A program made the position numbers and the translations under genes. Positions 1 through 10,375 of a stretch of DNA of 31,934 nt are shown one piece after another (positions within the stretch are counted from its first letter, which is position 1; every line of letters begins with the position of its first letter). Source of the stretch: Hofstenia miamia (taxonomy: Eukaryota; Xenacoelomorpha; Acoela); assembly GCA_004352715.1 (NCBI GenBank), contig SCFE01000011.1:2995142-3027075 (forward strand), given 5' to 3'. The notes beneath the pieces are model-generated. The model saw only the letters and a list, made by a program, of their open reading frames with translations. It had not been told where the DNA came from and searched no databases.

Positions 1-26
1 TATATATATATATATATATATATATA
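1..26. repeat. (TA)n microsatellite at the left edge
   Basis: An uninterrupted TA dinucleotide run opens the window. Similar tracts sit at other contig edges (17296, 19527, 31934), so this is probably where the assembly broke. Confidence 0.95.
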
Positions 27-121
27 TGCTATTATTATGAATTTTTAGATGAATTGCAAAGTAACAATTGATTATATATTGGAAAGAAGAACCTATCATT
101 GCCTTAGTTGCAATATAGAGT

Positions 122-1830
122 TTAATTCACTCCAAAGCATTGATGAACACTTGACACTTCATCATTGGTAGAATTTTTTTCAAATTTAATTTCTCTATTT
201 AATTTATTCCATAATTTAGTTGGTGTGTGGTGAAAACTATTAAAATGTTTATCCAAGCACAAAAATGTTTGAGAACGTTCATTTAATTTAATATACTGTT
301 TTAAAAACGAAATTGCGGCTTGGCCGAATTTGAATTTAAATAATGTTGATAACATATGCACTTGAATTTGGTAATAGGATAAAATATTTCGTATTTTAGT
401 CGGTAATCGGAGGCATTGTCATGTTTTTGTGCAAAATTGAGTGTTTTAAGGGACCAGTTGAAAGTTTTTGACAGGAGGATGTGATGTTTTGAATTAATAT
501 TTGAAAAGAGGAATGAGCAATATTGAAAGTGTGAAAGACAGAGTGCATTTATAAATTGTTTGTGGTACGTATTTGAAATATTTCTGAGATGATAAAGATA
601 CCTAACTCCAGAAGCCATTTTTTTAATTTTAGCCATGAAGAATTGTTCGAAATTTAAATCTTTGTCAATTTCAACACTTAAATAGTTAATAGATTCGCTT
701 TTCTCTATTGGTACATTATTTAATCTAAGTTCTATGTTTTTTGTGAGATTTCTGTTTATCCTAGGGGAAAATATTATAAACTGTGTTTTTTCAATATTTA
801 CTTGCAATTTATTATTTGAGAAATATTTTGTTAACTTTTCGATGCCATATTGGAGTTTTTAAGTTGCATTAAAGGCACTTATATCAGTACTTATAAGACA
901 AGTATTATCTGCATATTGATAAATTTTAATGTTTTTTACCTTTTGAATTGGTTCATTAACATAGATTGCAAATAGAATAGGTCCGAGAACTGTGCCCTGT
1001 GGAACCCCACAGTCCGATATAATATATTTTGATTTTTTACCATTAAGTATAACTCTTTGCTTTCGATTTTAAAGGAAAGTGATTATTAAGTTAACAGATT
1101 TGTTATCAAAGTTATAATATATTAATTTGTCCCTTAATAGGTCAAAATTCATTGAGTTAAAAGCTTTGCTCAAATCAAGGAGTGAAACACAACTATATTT
1201 GTTTAGGGTTAAATTAGATTTTTTTGTTCTGATATTGATTGAATTGCATCTTGTGTGCTATAACCATTATGAAAACCAAATTATTTTTTTGAAAGAATAT
1301 TTTCAGATATAAAATATGCATTTGTTTGATTATTTAATAATTTTTCAAATATTTTACTAGAAGGATGGCCAATGCAGATGGGCCTATATTTTTGTGCATT
1401 TAGAGGGTCGCCTTTTTATATATTGGGCTTATGTCAGATTTCTTAAATATATCCGGGAATTCATTATCAATAATGCAATGGTTAAAATCAAATAGTAGTT
1501 GTTCACTAAAGATATGAAAATGAGGTTTAATAATAAAAATTAAAAGATTATAGGATGCCGTTGATCTATTTGTGTCTAAAGTTTTTTATGGTTTTTAGTT
1601 CATTTACATTTATCAGTCTAAAAGAAAAGTATGTTTTTCCTGGGAATTTATTAATATTTTTCTTTCTCTTATATTGAGGAAAATTGAAGTTTCCAAGTTC
1701 CTTAAATGTTGTATTTAAGTGGTCTATTATTCTTGTTCTCGGTTCTGTTTGGGGGAGATCAAACAATTTTCTTTTAGTACTTACTAGTTCATGTATGTCA
1801 CTATCGTCAGCATTTGATATAGTAAACATG
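122..1830 (-). pseudogene. LINE A reverse transcriptase and C-terminal region, broken
   Basis: This is an RNA-dependent DNA polymerase remnant. From N to C on the minus strand: a linker ORF (1829-1566); an RT start reading YKKGDPLNAQKYRPI (about 1430-1390); palm motif A as LDLSKAFNSMNF (about 1185-1145); motif B as CGVPQGTVLGPILFAIY (about 1012-965); motif C as YADN (about 918-907), where the family has YADD; then thumb and tail ORFs at 807-301 and 361-122. The tail contains TPTKLWNKLNREI, like the PKLWNSLP element common near LINE C-termini. Frame changes separate the ORFs, and the second catalytic Asp of motif C is changed, so the copy is inactive. Confidence 0.87.
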
Positions 1831-1989
1831 CGCGCTTTTAGTTTTAATTGCAGTACTTAATTGTTGCCACTTTATTAACTGCATGCAGATTTCTTTAGAA
1901 ATATAATTAATCATGCAAGATCCAGATTTTAATGTGTATATATAGTTGAACAATACGTTTTTCAAAAGTGTTTCCTTTATTTTGTCTGA

Positions 1990-2755
1990 ATAATTTAGAT
2001 AATCTCTTGCATAAATTATTTTAAATTTATTTGGTAGTTATATTACTTATATGTGTACAAAGAGCATGGTCACTGAATGATTCAAACATGAAGGATTTAA
2101 AAACTAAGTCTGAATTTGTTAGGAAGTAATCAATTAAATTGTTATGTCGTGTAGGACAGTCAGTATTTACACAATGAAAATCGTATGTTGCACAAAATTC
2201 GTTTAACGATTTTTTTTCAAGATTATTAAAATAATTTATATTAAAGTCACCAAATATACTTATGGAATAGTAGGGATCACTTATTTCAGAAATTTCATTT
2301 GCCTTAAATTTTAGATAGTCAGTATGATAACTTTTATTTGGATTGTATGTGATATTAATCAGTTCTTTATGACATTAATTTTCAAATGATATAATTGTTA
2401 TCCAGAGTGATTCAAATATATCTTGTTTTAATTCATATTCTAATTTATGTACCAGTTTTAAATATTTGGGTGCTAAAATCATGAGCCCACACCTTTACCT
2501 AATGGGTTTTTTGTGAAAATGTCATTATAATGTCAGTCAGGATTAAATAAATTAGGATCAGTGTTAAGCTGTAACTAAGTTTTGGTAATTAAGAATATTG
2601 CATTTTGTACTATCTTATTTATTAAGTTTAGAAAATCATTTCTGTTTGAATTGAAGCTTCTAGCATTGAGAAACACAAATTTATTGTTAATACAGTAATT
2701 TTTTAGTTTATTTTCTGTTTGCGATTCTTCTAGAGTTGGTCCTGGGTTGAGTTTA
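1990..2755 (-). pseudogene. LINE A apurinic-type endonuclease domain, broken
   Basis: This domain nicks target DNA to prime reverse transcription in LINEs of this type. The start reads FVFLNARSFNSNRND (about 2690-2637), the usual LNARS opening. GDFNINYF follows near 2255-2228, then PTRHNNLIDYFLTN near 2155-2115 and SFSDHALCTHI near 2083-2050. GDFN and SDH carry catalytic Asp/Asn and Asp/His residues in this fold. Several stops lie between the first motif and GDFN, for example after ITKT near 2575 and in the LFNPD segment near 2545, so no intact protein is made. The same domain appears in LINE E (11709-12000) with clear sequence kinship. Confidence 0.85.
2737..2748 (-). other. NPGP (2A-like) motif upstream of the LINE A endonuclease
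   Basis: The minus strand reads KIKLNPGPT about 15 codons before the endonuclease opening. The 2A ribosome-skipping consensus is D-(V/I)-E-x-N-P-G-P, and 2A-like motifs at the N-terminus of CR1-type LINE proteins are known from several marine invertebrates. Ile and NPGP are kept, but the consensus Asp and Glu are both Lys, so the motif is probably decayed. LINE B truncates the upstream residues, which 2A activity needs. Confidence 0.5.
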
Positions 2756-4340
2756 ATTTTGTATCTGTGGAAGCAGTTAGTGTTATCCTCAACAACTTAA
2801 ATATAACAAGATCTCGGAGTCCGGATCTGCTCCCACCATCATTATTTAAGCATCTTTCAACCACAATTGCTGCATCACTTTCAAATTTATTCTGCATTAC
2901 AAAAGAAAATAACATCTTTCCAAATATATGGAATCACTCCCATATCTCACCTCTGTACAAGAAAGGAAACAAACAGATCATTAAGAACAACTACCAGTCA
3001 ATTGCGCTTCTCTCAGTACTAGGCAAAGTCTTTGAAAAGTGTATATTCAATTCCTTATATCCTTTTGTAGGTTCTAAAATCAATCGTGTTCAATTTGTAT
3101 TTCTACGATGAAGATCAACCATAACACAATTACTCTCATATCTGGAAGACATATACAAGGGATTGGAAAATGCAACACAACAAATTGATGCTGTTTATCA
3201 AGATTTCGCGAAAGCTTTCAACAGTGTTGATCACTCCGTTTTACTAAATAAGCTGTATAAACTTGGAGTATGTGGGCATATGTTTAACATCCTAAGAAAC
3301 TACCTTCAGGACGTCTGTACTAAAAGTTTCAAGTGGAATACCGCAGGGTTCCATCCTAGATCCCTTGCTTTTCTTGGTCTTTATAAATGACCTTGCCGAT
3401 TGTGCTATCACTAGTACACCATTCCTTTTCGCCAAAGATAGCAAGTTTCTCTCTATACGCAAAAACACAGCATCTACAGATCTTCAAAATGAACTGAACA
3501 ATCTCCATACCTGGGCTTTGTCTAACAATATTGATTTTAACACAACAAAGTGCAAATATTAACTTTCCATGGCTCACAACATCAGTTGTATCTTGGCAGT
3601 GTAGAGATCTCCAATTCCTTTTCTGAAAAAGATCTTGGAATATACATTGATCATACTCTTAAATGGAATACTCACATAAAGACCATATGCACTAAGACAA
3701 ATAAAACATTTCAAATGAGATGGTGAAATTTTTCCTTCAAAATCAGCATCAAATAGAAGCTTGAGTTATATAAATCCATGATTGTGCCTATACTTACATA
3801 TGGTTCATGTTGCACTTACATATGGTTCATGTTGCTGGTGTCCTTCTAAATTAGGTTTGCAACATTTGGAGCATGTTCAACATTGAATCACTAAGTGGAT
3901 ATTTGAGCCTATAATAGAATACTGGGACAGACTAATACAACTAAACTTACTTCCAATCTCATTGTATCTACAACTAAATGACATTCTTACTCTGTCAGCA
4001 ATCATTTCAGGCAGATATGATCTTAACTGGTATGATTATATAACATTTCAATCTAGCTATTCTACATGCTCAGAGTCTCAGATTATTTTTAAGCTACCCC
4101 GGATAAAGCACGACCTAAGCACCTCAAATTTCTGGTACAGAATTCCTAGATTAGTAAATTTTCTTCCTCTGGAGGTCGATTTCTTTAATCCTATTAATTT
4201 GAAAAAGCACTTGCTTCCATTCTTCTGGTACTACTTTTTGCATTCATACAATGAGCTTATTTCATGCAGCAGAATCATTGCTTGCCACTCTTCCTCATGT
4301 CGTAGTCTTCCTGTAAATTTATTGCAGTACCTATCATAGC
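2756..4340 (+). pseudogene. LINE B reverse transcriptase, broken
   Basis: Four ORF pieces in different frames make up one RT. The piece at 2767-3111 has RSPDLLPPSLFKH, ISPLYKKGNKQ and LLSVLGKVFEKCI, which are fingers motifs. The piece at 3163-3390 has palm motif A as DFAKAFNSVDHSVLL. Motif B is split by a frameshift near 3360 and continues as LFLVFINDLAD. Motif C reads LFAKDSKF where YADDTK is expected, so the catalytic Asp pair is lost. A C-terminal piece (3962-4339) holds WYRIPRLVNFLP, a form of the common LINE WN-x-LP tail. Stops near 3108, 3388, 3560 and 3620 confirm a dead copy. It belongs to the same broad group as LINE A but is clearly diverged from it. Confidence 0.85.
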
Positions 4341-4545
4341 TCGTTTTTGCGATTTGTAACGTGGTTGTTACATAGTGCCTGTTAAATCGTGCTAACCATC
4401 AATCTCAACTATATATCAGTGCGATTACAGCTTTGCAACACCTTCGGGGTCACCCCCTTCAAGTAGACGTCACTCATTTTACTCCAGTTTCATGGTGCTA
4501 AATATTTTTCTTTTCTTTTTTCTTTTAACTACTTGTTAAGTTCTA

Positions 4546-4546
<1 letters not shown>

Positions 4547-4579
<33 letters not shown>
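4547..4579 (+). repeat. (TAA)11 microsatellite, LINE B 3' tail
   Basis: Eleven perfect TAA units lie about 200 bp after the LINE B stop. The position suggests a retrotransposon tail rather than an independent microsatellite. Confidence 0.8.
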
Positions 4580-4580
<1 letters not shown>

Positions 4581-5043
4581 TAAATATTTTATATTAAAAT
4601 TTAACTTTTTTGTGTACATCTTCATGATAATTCAGATGAAGGAGTTGTCAGAAGAAGCATTCAATGATTTGAAGTATTGGCAGCTTTTAGATAGGTAACA
4701 TTTGGAATTTCAAATGAAGAGTGAGAAATTAGGTGAGGTTGGGAAATCCTTTTAAGACAAAAGTGATATGAGCAATTTGTTGACTAGATAAGTGGTTTCC
4801 ATCACAGCCAAATAGGTTGGAGTTGATACTTCATGGTGAATTCAGAAAGCTTTTGAAGACTGGAATAACATTGAATTTATTTGTAGAGAGACTTGGTAAG
4901 GCTTCATTAAATCTAGTGATGACATGATTCTTCTGTAGAGCAGAATGTTTACAGACTGGAGTACTTTCTAGGAAATAGTTGAGCTCAGAGTGAATTTTCA
5001 ATGGTTTAAAGATACAAGATGATTGATGTTCGGTTGAAATTGC
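4580..5043 (+). other. Gene-free spacer, origin unclear
   Basis: No recognisable domain was found on either strand. A short plus-strand reading from 4635 (MKELSEEAFNDLKYWQLLD) stops after about 20 codons. It could be the decayed 5' part of the R2-like element that follows, or of another repeat. Confidence 0.4.
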
Positions 5044-6845
5044 TTGATGTTGGTAGAATTGAAACTAAGAAAATATAGAGCAAGAGCAAAGCAAGCAAGA
5101 GACAATATGAAGCTTGAGACCCAAGAAGGAAGATTCTACAAAGAACTAGATGCAGGAGAAAAGGCAACAGCTAGAGCAGGTGAGGATGCAGTAAGGTTCT
5201 GGGAGAATATATGGGGAAGTGAGGGACCAGAGATAGAGAGTAACCAGATTCAGAAGGAGTTCATACAAGAAAAAGAAGTAATCACAACTGCAAAGCTGAA
5301 GGAGGCTCTAAAGAAGATGAGGAACTGGAAGGCGCCAGGCAGAGATGAGGCAAATGGGTATTGGCTTAAGAAATTCGCAAGTGTTCATGAGAGATTAGCA
5401 GTAGCATTGGAGTTGAGTAGGTGTCCAGAGTGGATGGTAGTGGGAAGAACATTTCTGATACAGAAGGACCCAAAGAAAGGCATTGAGGCAAACAACTTTA
5501 GGCCAATAACATGTCTGCCAACAACTTGGAAATTGCTATTTTCTGTGATTTCAAGTAGGCTGGCATGTTACTTTGAACAGAACAGGTTGATACCAAAGGG
5601 GCATAAGGGATGTAGGACAAAGACAAGGGATGCAAAGATCAGTTGTAATTAGACCAGGCAATATTGGAGAATTGCAGAAGGAAGACAAACTTAGCAATGG
5701 CATGGATAGACTACAGGAAACCATATTCCAGCATATCACATAGGTGGGTATATTCCAGGGAGATAGCTCAGCTCCACTACTGTTTCTAGTTATCTTGATC
5801 CCAATAACAGAAGGCTGAAAGACACAGGCATAGAGTATAAGTTGGATAAGAATGGTAAAGTAGTGAGTCACCTATGGTGCATGGATGACTTGAAGATGTA
5901 TGCTAGGTCAAGGAAGATGTTGCAGAAGCAAGTGGAAACACTGGAGAAGGCAAGCAGAGATTTAGGGTTGGAGCTTGGATTAGGAAAGTCGCAGTAGTGA
6001 CAACAACTAGAAGTAAGTGTGTGGATGGGTATGGTTTGAGTACAAGCTGTGGGGATATGATTGAAGAAGTCAAGGAGGGGTACAAGTATTTAGGAGTAAT
6101 AGAGAAGGACAGAACAGATCATGAGGAAATGAAGATGAGACTAAGGAAAGAATACAAGAGGAGAGTAAGGAAGGTACTACAGAAGTCAGCATTGAATGGG
6201 CAGAACAGCATTAAGGTAATAAATACATGGACTATACCAGTGTTGAAATACTTGGCAGGAATAGTTAGATGGAACAAGAATGAACTTAGGGAGCTAGACA
6301 GGGAGAGCAGGAAGTTACTAGTGGCAGAGAAGGCATTCATCCTCAATGGAGATGTGGACAGACTGCACATGGCAAGGCACAAAGGAGGGAAAGGACTGCT
6401 AAGTGTTGAGGAATCTGTAGAAACAGAAGCTCTAGGACTAAGGGAATATGTACAAGACCAACCTAAAGGAGCACTACTGGAAGTCACTATGGAGTTAAAG
6501 AAGATAAGAACTGAGAGTGAAGGAAAGAAGGCATACCAGTGTAGGATGGAGTCAGAAAGAGAAACAAGTCATAGGCAGAAGGCAATGCATGGAGAATACT
6601 GGAGGAACACAGAAAAATGTGACAGAGAAGAAAGCAACAAGTGGTTAAAGAAGGCAAGACTAAAAAGAGAAACAGAATCACTGATAATGGCAGCACAGGA
6701 GCAAGCAATAAGAACAAACTGGGTGAAGAAGCATATAGACAGAAGAGCAGTAGTAAGTGATAAGAAAAGGTGGAGACAGTAGATCATCTGATAGCAGGGT
6801 GTGAGAAGTTGGCGCAGAATGAGTATAAGTTCAGGCATGACTACT
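5044..6845 (+). pseudogene. R2-like LINE C, RT and CCHC region, broken
   Basis: This is a reverse transcriptase of the R2-like type, which pairs RT with a C-terminal restriction-like endonuclease. ORF 5044-5652 contains MRNWKAPGRDEANGYWLKKF, a typical RT entry, then GRTFLIQKDPKKG and NNFRPITCLPTTWKLL. Motif A survives as AMAWIDYRKPY (about 5695), motif B as IFQGDSSAPLLFLV (about 5750-5790) and motif C as CMDDLKMYARS (about 5880-5910), with frame changes between them. ORF 5997-6782 is the thumb, with YKYLGV, KGGKGLLSVEESVE and EQAIRTNWVKKHIDRR. The CCHC stretch that follows keeps only ETVDHLIAGCEK (His and last Cys) after a frameshift near 6780. The N-terminal zinc finger is absent. The reading stops at about 6845 and resumes at 10086. 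Confidence 0.85.
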
Positions 6846-6869
6846 TGTTTTTAACTCTTTCTTTGGACA

Positions 6870-7166
6870 AGGGAAGTGGAACTTAAGCACATAGAGTATG
6901 CTGACGATCTCTGTCTTTTTGGCCAGTCCGAGGAACAAATACAGAGCTATCTAGATGGCCTAGTTACAGTTCTAGCGCCACTAGGTATTAATATCTCTGT
7001 ACCAAAGGCCAAGTGCATGTGGTTATCAAAAGCATCGGAAAGAACGTCTGATAGAGTTCATGTCTCTGGAAAGAACATTGAATTTGTATCAGAGTTTAAG
7101 TACTTAGGCTTGATAATCAGCACTGCTGGGACAGCCCTCTCCGAAGCAAGACATTGGTGTAAAAAT
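6870..7166 (+). pseudogene. LINE D reverse transcriptase fragment (motif C onward)
   Basis: The reading IEYADDLCLFGQSEEQIQSYL carries an intact YADD motif C. GINISVPKAKCMWLSKA and FKYLGLIIS (the usual YLG after motif D) follow, and the fragment ends at the single n at 7167. Its last 155 bp recur almost unchanged at 8722-8876. It begins abruptly inside R2-like LINE C, so it is either a nested insertion or a misjoined contig. The thumb style resembles RTE-type elements, but the clade is uncertain. Confidence 0.75.
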
Positions 7167-7167
7167 N
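7167..7167. other. Single-n contig join
   Basis: One n separates the LINE D fragment from unrelated minus-strand Penelope-like sequence. Some scaffolders write a single n where an overlap was expected but not found, so the join may be false. Confidence 0.75.
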
Positions 7168-8250
7168 TTGAATTGAAGTGAAATTCTTGTTGAGATTTTT
7201 TGAAAGACTAGCGATATAGAGAACTTTCCAATAAATTGTCTTTTTTTCACAAAGTGCGATTTGAGGCGATGGATTAAGGGCAGCATTAGATGAGCGACGG
7301 AGAACATTATCAGGATAACCATTTTGGCGGAGATTTTGAAAGATTGTATCGAAGGCTTCAGTTACTTTTTGATAAGAAGATGATAGGCGGACAGCTCGGG
7401 AAAATAGGTTACAAGGAATAGATAACTTATATTTTTCAGAACAGTAGGAATTGAAAGGGATATATAACCCAGTGTATACGGGCTTGATGTAGAGAGAAGT
7501 TTCAAAAGAAAAAGCTCGGTGAAGAGAAACATCAAGGAAATTGAGATGAAAAATGGATTCTGTTTCTTGAGAAAATTGAATTGAAAGAAGGAATGAGTTG
7601 AGGAAGTGAAGAAATTAGTCAGCTTGATTTTGATTATCCATTAGACAAAAAATATCGTCGACGTATCGCGAGTAGAACGAAGGAAGATTGTTGTAGAGAC
7701 TTTTGATTCAATGATGTCCATAGCAAATTTGGCGAATGTTGGGCATAGGGGTGATCCCATTGCCATGCCATCATGCTGCTGATAAAGTTCATTGCTGAAA
7801 GAGAAAAGGATCTTTGATGAAGCGAGATGAAGTAATTTTCGAAGAGTAGAATTATCGAAGGGAAAAAGATCTGAAGGCCTAAGATTAATAATGTGATCGA
7901 TGGTTTTGGAGGTAGGAATTGACGTGAAAAGACTTTTGACGTCGTAGCTAACCATGATATTATTAGAAGGATTGATATGTTTGATTTTTGCGAATGTGTC
8001 TTCTAGGATAAATGACATAGGCATGAAGGATTTAAGACGTTCATCGAGCCATTTAGATAATGTTTGAAAGTGAGCTTTAACCATAGACAGGATAGGACGA
8101 TAAGGAAGAGATTTAGAGTCCTTATGGATTTTGCAAAGACCATAGAGACGAGGAGGCTGCGATCCAGTAGAATGAAAGTATTGATATAGTATATAGTATA
8201 TAGTGGCCTTTGTCTAGAGTCATAGTATGGGATGGGGCGGCCGTCGGACA
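7168..8250 (-). pseudogene. Penelope-like element reverse transcriptase, broken
   Basis: Penelope-like elements carry an RT related to telomerase. On the minus strand: PPRLYGLCKIHKDSKSLPYR (about 8165-8105), then ORF 8084-7641 with motif A as VSYDVKSLFTSIP and motif B as QQHDGMAMGSPLCPTFAKF. A frameshift near 7690 precedes an intact motif C, RYVDDIFCLMDN (about 7672-7637). NFLDVSLHRAFSFETSLYI and VYTGLYIPFNSY (about 7560-7445) follow, then FSRAVRL and NGYPDNVLRR (about 7330-7290). The RLYG, LDV and TGLY signatures separate this family from LINEs. The C-terminal GIY-YIG endonuclease expected below 7168 is missing, cut at the single n at 7167. An in-frame stop follows motif C near 7620. Confidence 0.88.
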
Positions 8251-8718
8251 TCCCCTTGGCTATGTCATTACAAAGAGTTGCCCCTTAAAATTAATTTTCA
8301 GAAAAAACCTCCCTTAATTTGATAATTAAAGCAAAAAAATTGCTCTCATTTATTCAATGTGCTAGGCAATAAACCTAAGTTGCCTCCTCTTCTCTAACCA
8401 AATACTTTCCGCCGCCACTGACATACATTATAACAACATTATTTCCGCGCACTTCTTGATCTATCTAGAAGTTAACATCATTTTTCACTAAAACTAAAGT
8501 ATACGAAATATATATATATATTTATATATATATATATATATACACAATACATATAGCTACAAAAATTGCAGTTACTATTGATCATAGCAAATGTTTTAGA
8601 AATTTTTCATATAATTCAAATTTCTTTTAAGCCCATAGCTTAACATCCAGTTGGACAAATATGTCTCCTACATAACGATCTTACTTGCTGCTGCAATAGC
8701 ATGAGAAAAATTACATAA
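8251..8718. other. Non-coding AT-rich spacer
   Basis: I see no coding signal. The stretch links the Penelope-like element to the second LINE D copy and contains the TA tract at 8509-8542. Confidence 0.5.
8509..8542. repeat. (TA)n microsatellite
   Basis: TA run with one interruption (TTTA near 8521). Confidence 0.9.
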
Positions 8719-9985
8719 AAGTGCATGTGGTTATCAAAAGCATCGGAAAGAACATCTGATAGAGTTCATGTTTCTGGAAAGAACATTGAATTCGTATCAG
8801 AGTTTAAGTACTTAGGCTCGATGATCAGCACTGCTGGGACAGCCCTCTCTGAAGCAAGACATCGGTGTAAAAATGTACTTGGCAAGATCATACGTTATCG
8901 GCGAGTAGCACGTCAGAATGGGCTTGGCAAAGCACTCTCCTTCTTACTCCTACGAGGCGTGATGGTACCCACACTAACGTATGCGTGTGAAACCNAGCAC
9001 TGCTGGGACAGCCCTCTCCGAAGCAAGACATCGGTGTAAAAATGTACTTGGCAAGATCATACGTTATCAGCGAGTAGCACGTCAGAATGGGCTTGGCAAA
9101 GCACTCTCCTTCTTACTCCTACGAGGCGTGATGGTACCCACACTAACGTATGCGTGTGAAACCTGGGCAGAATCTTGTAGGGAACTTGAGATGCTTGAGG
9201 CTTCCATGAATACCTGTAAAAGGGTTTTTTGTGGAGTCTCCTTATGGGAAAAGCTCACAAAGGAACAAGTACACGGACTTATGCCTTTCCAACAAGTGCG
9301 CACTATAATAGCACGTAAGCGCTTACTTTTTGTAAGCCGGATGCTGGCGCACAGAGAAAGCATAAATAGTGGCGAGTTCCTAGAGCTTAGTATGACAAAA
9401 GCATCAATTGTTCCTGAAGGAAATGGCCACGTTGTCAGTGCACGCAAGAGTCAGTGCTGGGAAAAACGGCTTGTACTTGATGTGCAGTGGTTAATGGGTG
9501 TTACTCTGGGGGAGTCTCAACTGTTTTCCACTTTGACCACATCGTGCACTCATTCAAGAAACGCGAGAGAGGTTGTTAGCAGCCTATTAGAGTCAATCAA
9601 CGGGGACTCAGCGGTGCTACGGGATAGAATTGCTGGGGCGGCTTATGCAGCAGTACCGAGGCTCACACAAGCCAGTACGAGACACCTGAGGTGCACGGAG
9701 TGTGCGCGTATGTTTTCTGCCCAAAAGGCGTTAAATCGTCATGTCAGAAATGACCATACGCAGAGCTCCACGACTATAGCGGATGCTAATTGCTGGAAGT
9801 GTGAAGCGAAGGGATGCTACAAGTCGTACAAGAGCAAAGGTTGGTACTTACGGCATATTAAGACCTGTCACCCCAACCTTTGCAATCGAGCATTGATAGG
9901 CAACGAAGGAAGACACCAGGCTTCCGCCACCAATCTGGGGGCGTTGGAGGGGCCGGTTGCAGTCCTGCAGGAGTCTAAACTATAA
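8719..9985 (+). pseudogene. LINE D RT C-terminal half with two C2H2 zinc fingers
   Basis: This is a 5'-truncated copy of the LINE seen at 6870-7166. It starts at KCMWLSKASERTSDRV and passes FKYLGSMIST, then YACETWAESCRELEMLEASM, a form of the YG-x-E-x-W element after the RT thumb. It ends in two C2H2 fingers: C-x2-C-x12-H-x4-H from CTECARMFSAQKALNRH (about 9692-9754), and C-x4-C-x12-H-x4-H from CEAKGCYKSYKSKGWYLRH (about 9804-9871). The stop is at 9983-9985. The frame breaks only at the single n at 8995, where 168 bp are repeated. If that repeat is collapsed, about 360 codons stay open to the stop, so this copy is the least decayed coding stretch in the window. The fingers probably bind nucleic acid during integration (inference). 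Confidence 0.78.
8827..9163 (+). repeat. 168-bp direct duplication across a single-n join
   Basis: 8827-8994 and 8996-9163 are the same 168 bp with two mismatches that I can see (T/C near 8850 and G/A near 8901), separated by one n at 8995. The first copy ends exactly where the second continues into the rest of LINE D. This is what an unmerged contig overlap looks like. Confidence 0.9.
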
Positions 9986-10085
9986 AGCTCTTTGTTACTC
10001 GATTCCTAGGGCTTCAGGACCAGAACTGGTCGGTACCATCCAGTTCTAAAGTTAGGACTGCGTTTGGGAGCCCCCACATTGGAGC

Positions 10086-10375
10086 TTGAGCAGGCAGCAT
10101 GGGTTAGAAGCAGGAGACAAGTGGTATGAGCACAAGTGGCAGGGAGTAATTGAAAATGAGAAGGTTAAGATACTATGGGACTTCAACATACAGATGAGTA
10201 AAGTGATAGAAGCATGGAGGCCAGATATAGTAATGGTAGACAAAGGGAAAAGACTGGGAACAGTGATAGACATAGCAGTACCAAAAGACAGGAATATAGA
10301 AAGCAAGGAGAAAGAGAAGATAGGCAATTAGAGAGTTGGCATAGGAAATAGAAAGATTGTGGAAGCTAATTAAGA
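10086..10375 (+). pseudogene. R2-like LINE C restriction-like endonuclease region, detached 3' part
   Basis: The reading QHGLEAGDKWYEHKWQ continues the domain interrupted at 6845. It then gives KILWDFNIQ, RPDIVMVDKGKRLGTVIDIA and PKDRNIESKEKEKIGN. The PD...D pattern (RPD, then VIDIAVP) is the catalytic core of the restriction-like endonuclease that cleaves target DNA in R2-type LINEs. A stop at 10329 ends the open frame, though EIERLWKLIKK is still readable to about 10375. The last part of the protein is missing here, but an equivalent C-terminus is present on the minus strand at 13024-13298. About 3.2 kb of other elements now separates this part from its RT. Confidence 0.82.

Larger units (their letters stand above)
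122..2755 (-). mobile_element. CR1/Jockey-type non-LTR retrotransposon (LINE A), degraded
   Basis: Read on the minus strand, the element runs in the normal LINE order. A short N-terminal piece with an NPGP motif (near 2740) is followed by an apurinic-type endonuclease (about 2690 down to 2045), a linker (about 1830-1500), a reverse transcriptase (about 1440-600) and a C-terminal tail ending at 122. Frame changes and stops interrupt it, so it is a dead copy. Its 5' end is cut exactly where plus-strand LINE B begins. There is no clear 3' tail; the (TA)n at 1-26 is about 95 bp beyond the last codon. The domain order and motifs fit the CR1/Jockey superfamily; the exact clade is not resolved. Confidence 0.85.
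2756..4579 (+). mobile_element. 5'-truncated CR1/Jockey-type LINE B with (TAA)n tail
   Basis: The copy starts inside the RT N-terminal region, directly abutting the 5' end of LINE A on the opposite strand. It runs through RT and C-terminal segments to a stop near 4340, a 3' UTR (about 4340-4546) and an 11-unit TAA run. A short-repeat tail marks the 3' end in several LINE clades. The 5' truncation is what incomplete target-primed reverse transcription usually leaves. Confidence 0.82.

Noticed and set aside
6119-6838. Minus-strand open frames opposite the R2-like thumb (6119-6487, 6487-6717, 6569-6838)
   Set aside because: They are shadows of the plus-strand coding sequence: Ser/Leu-rich readings with no motif.
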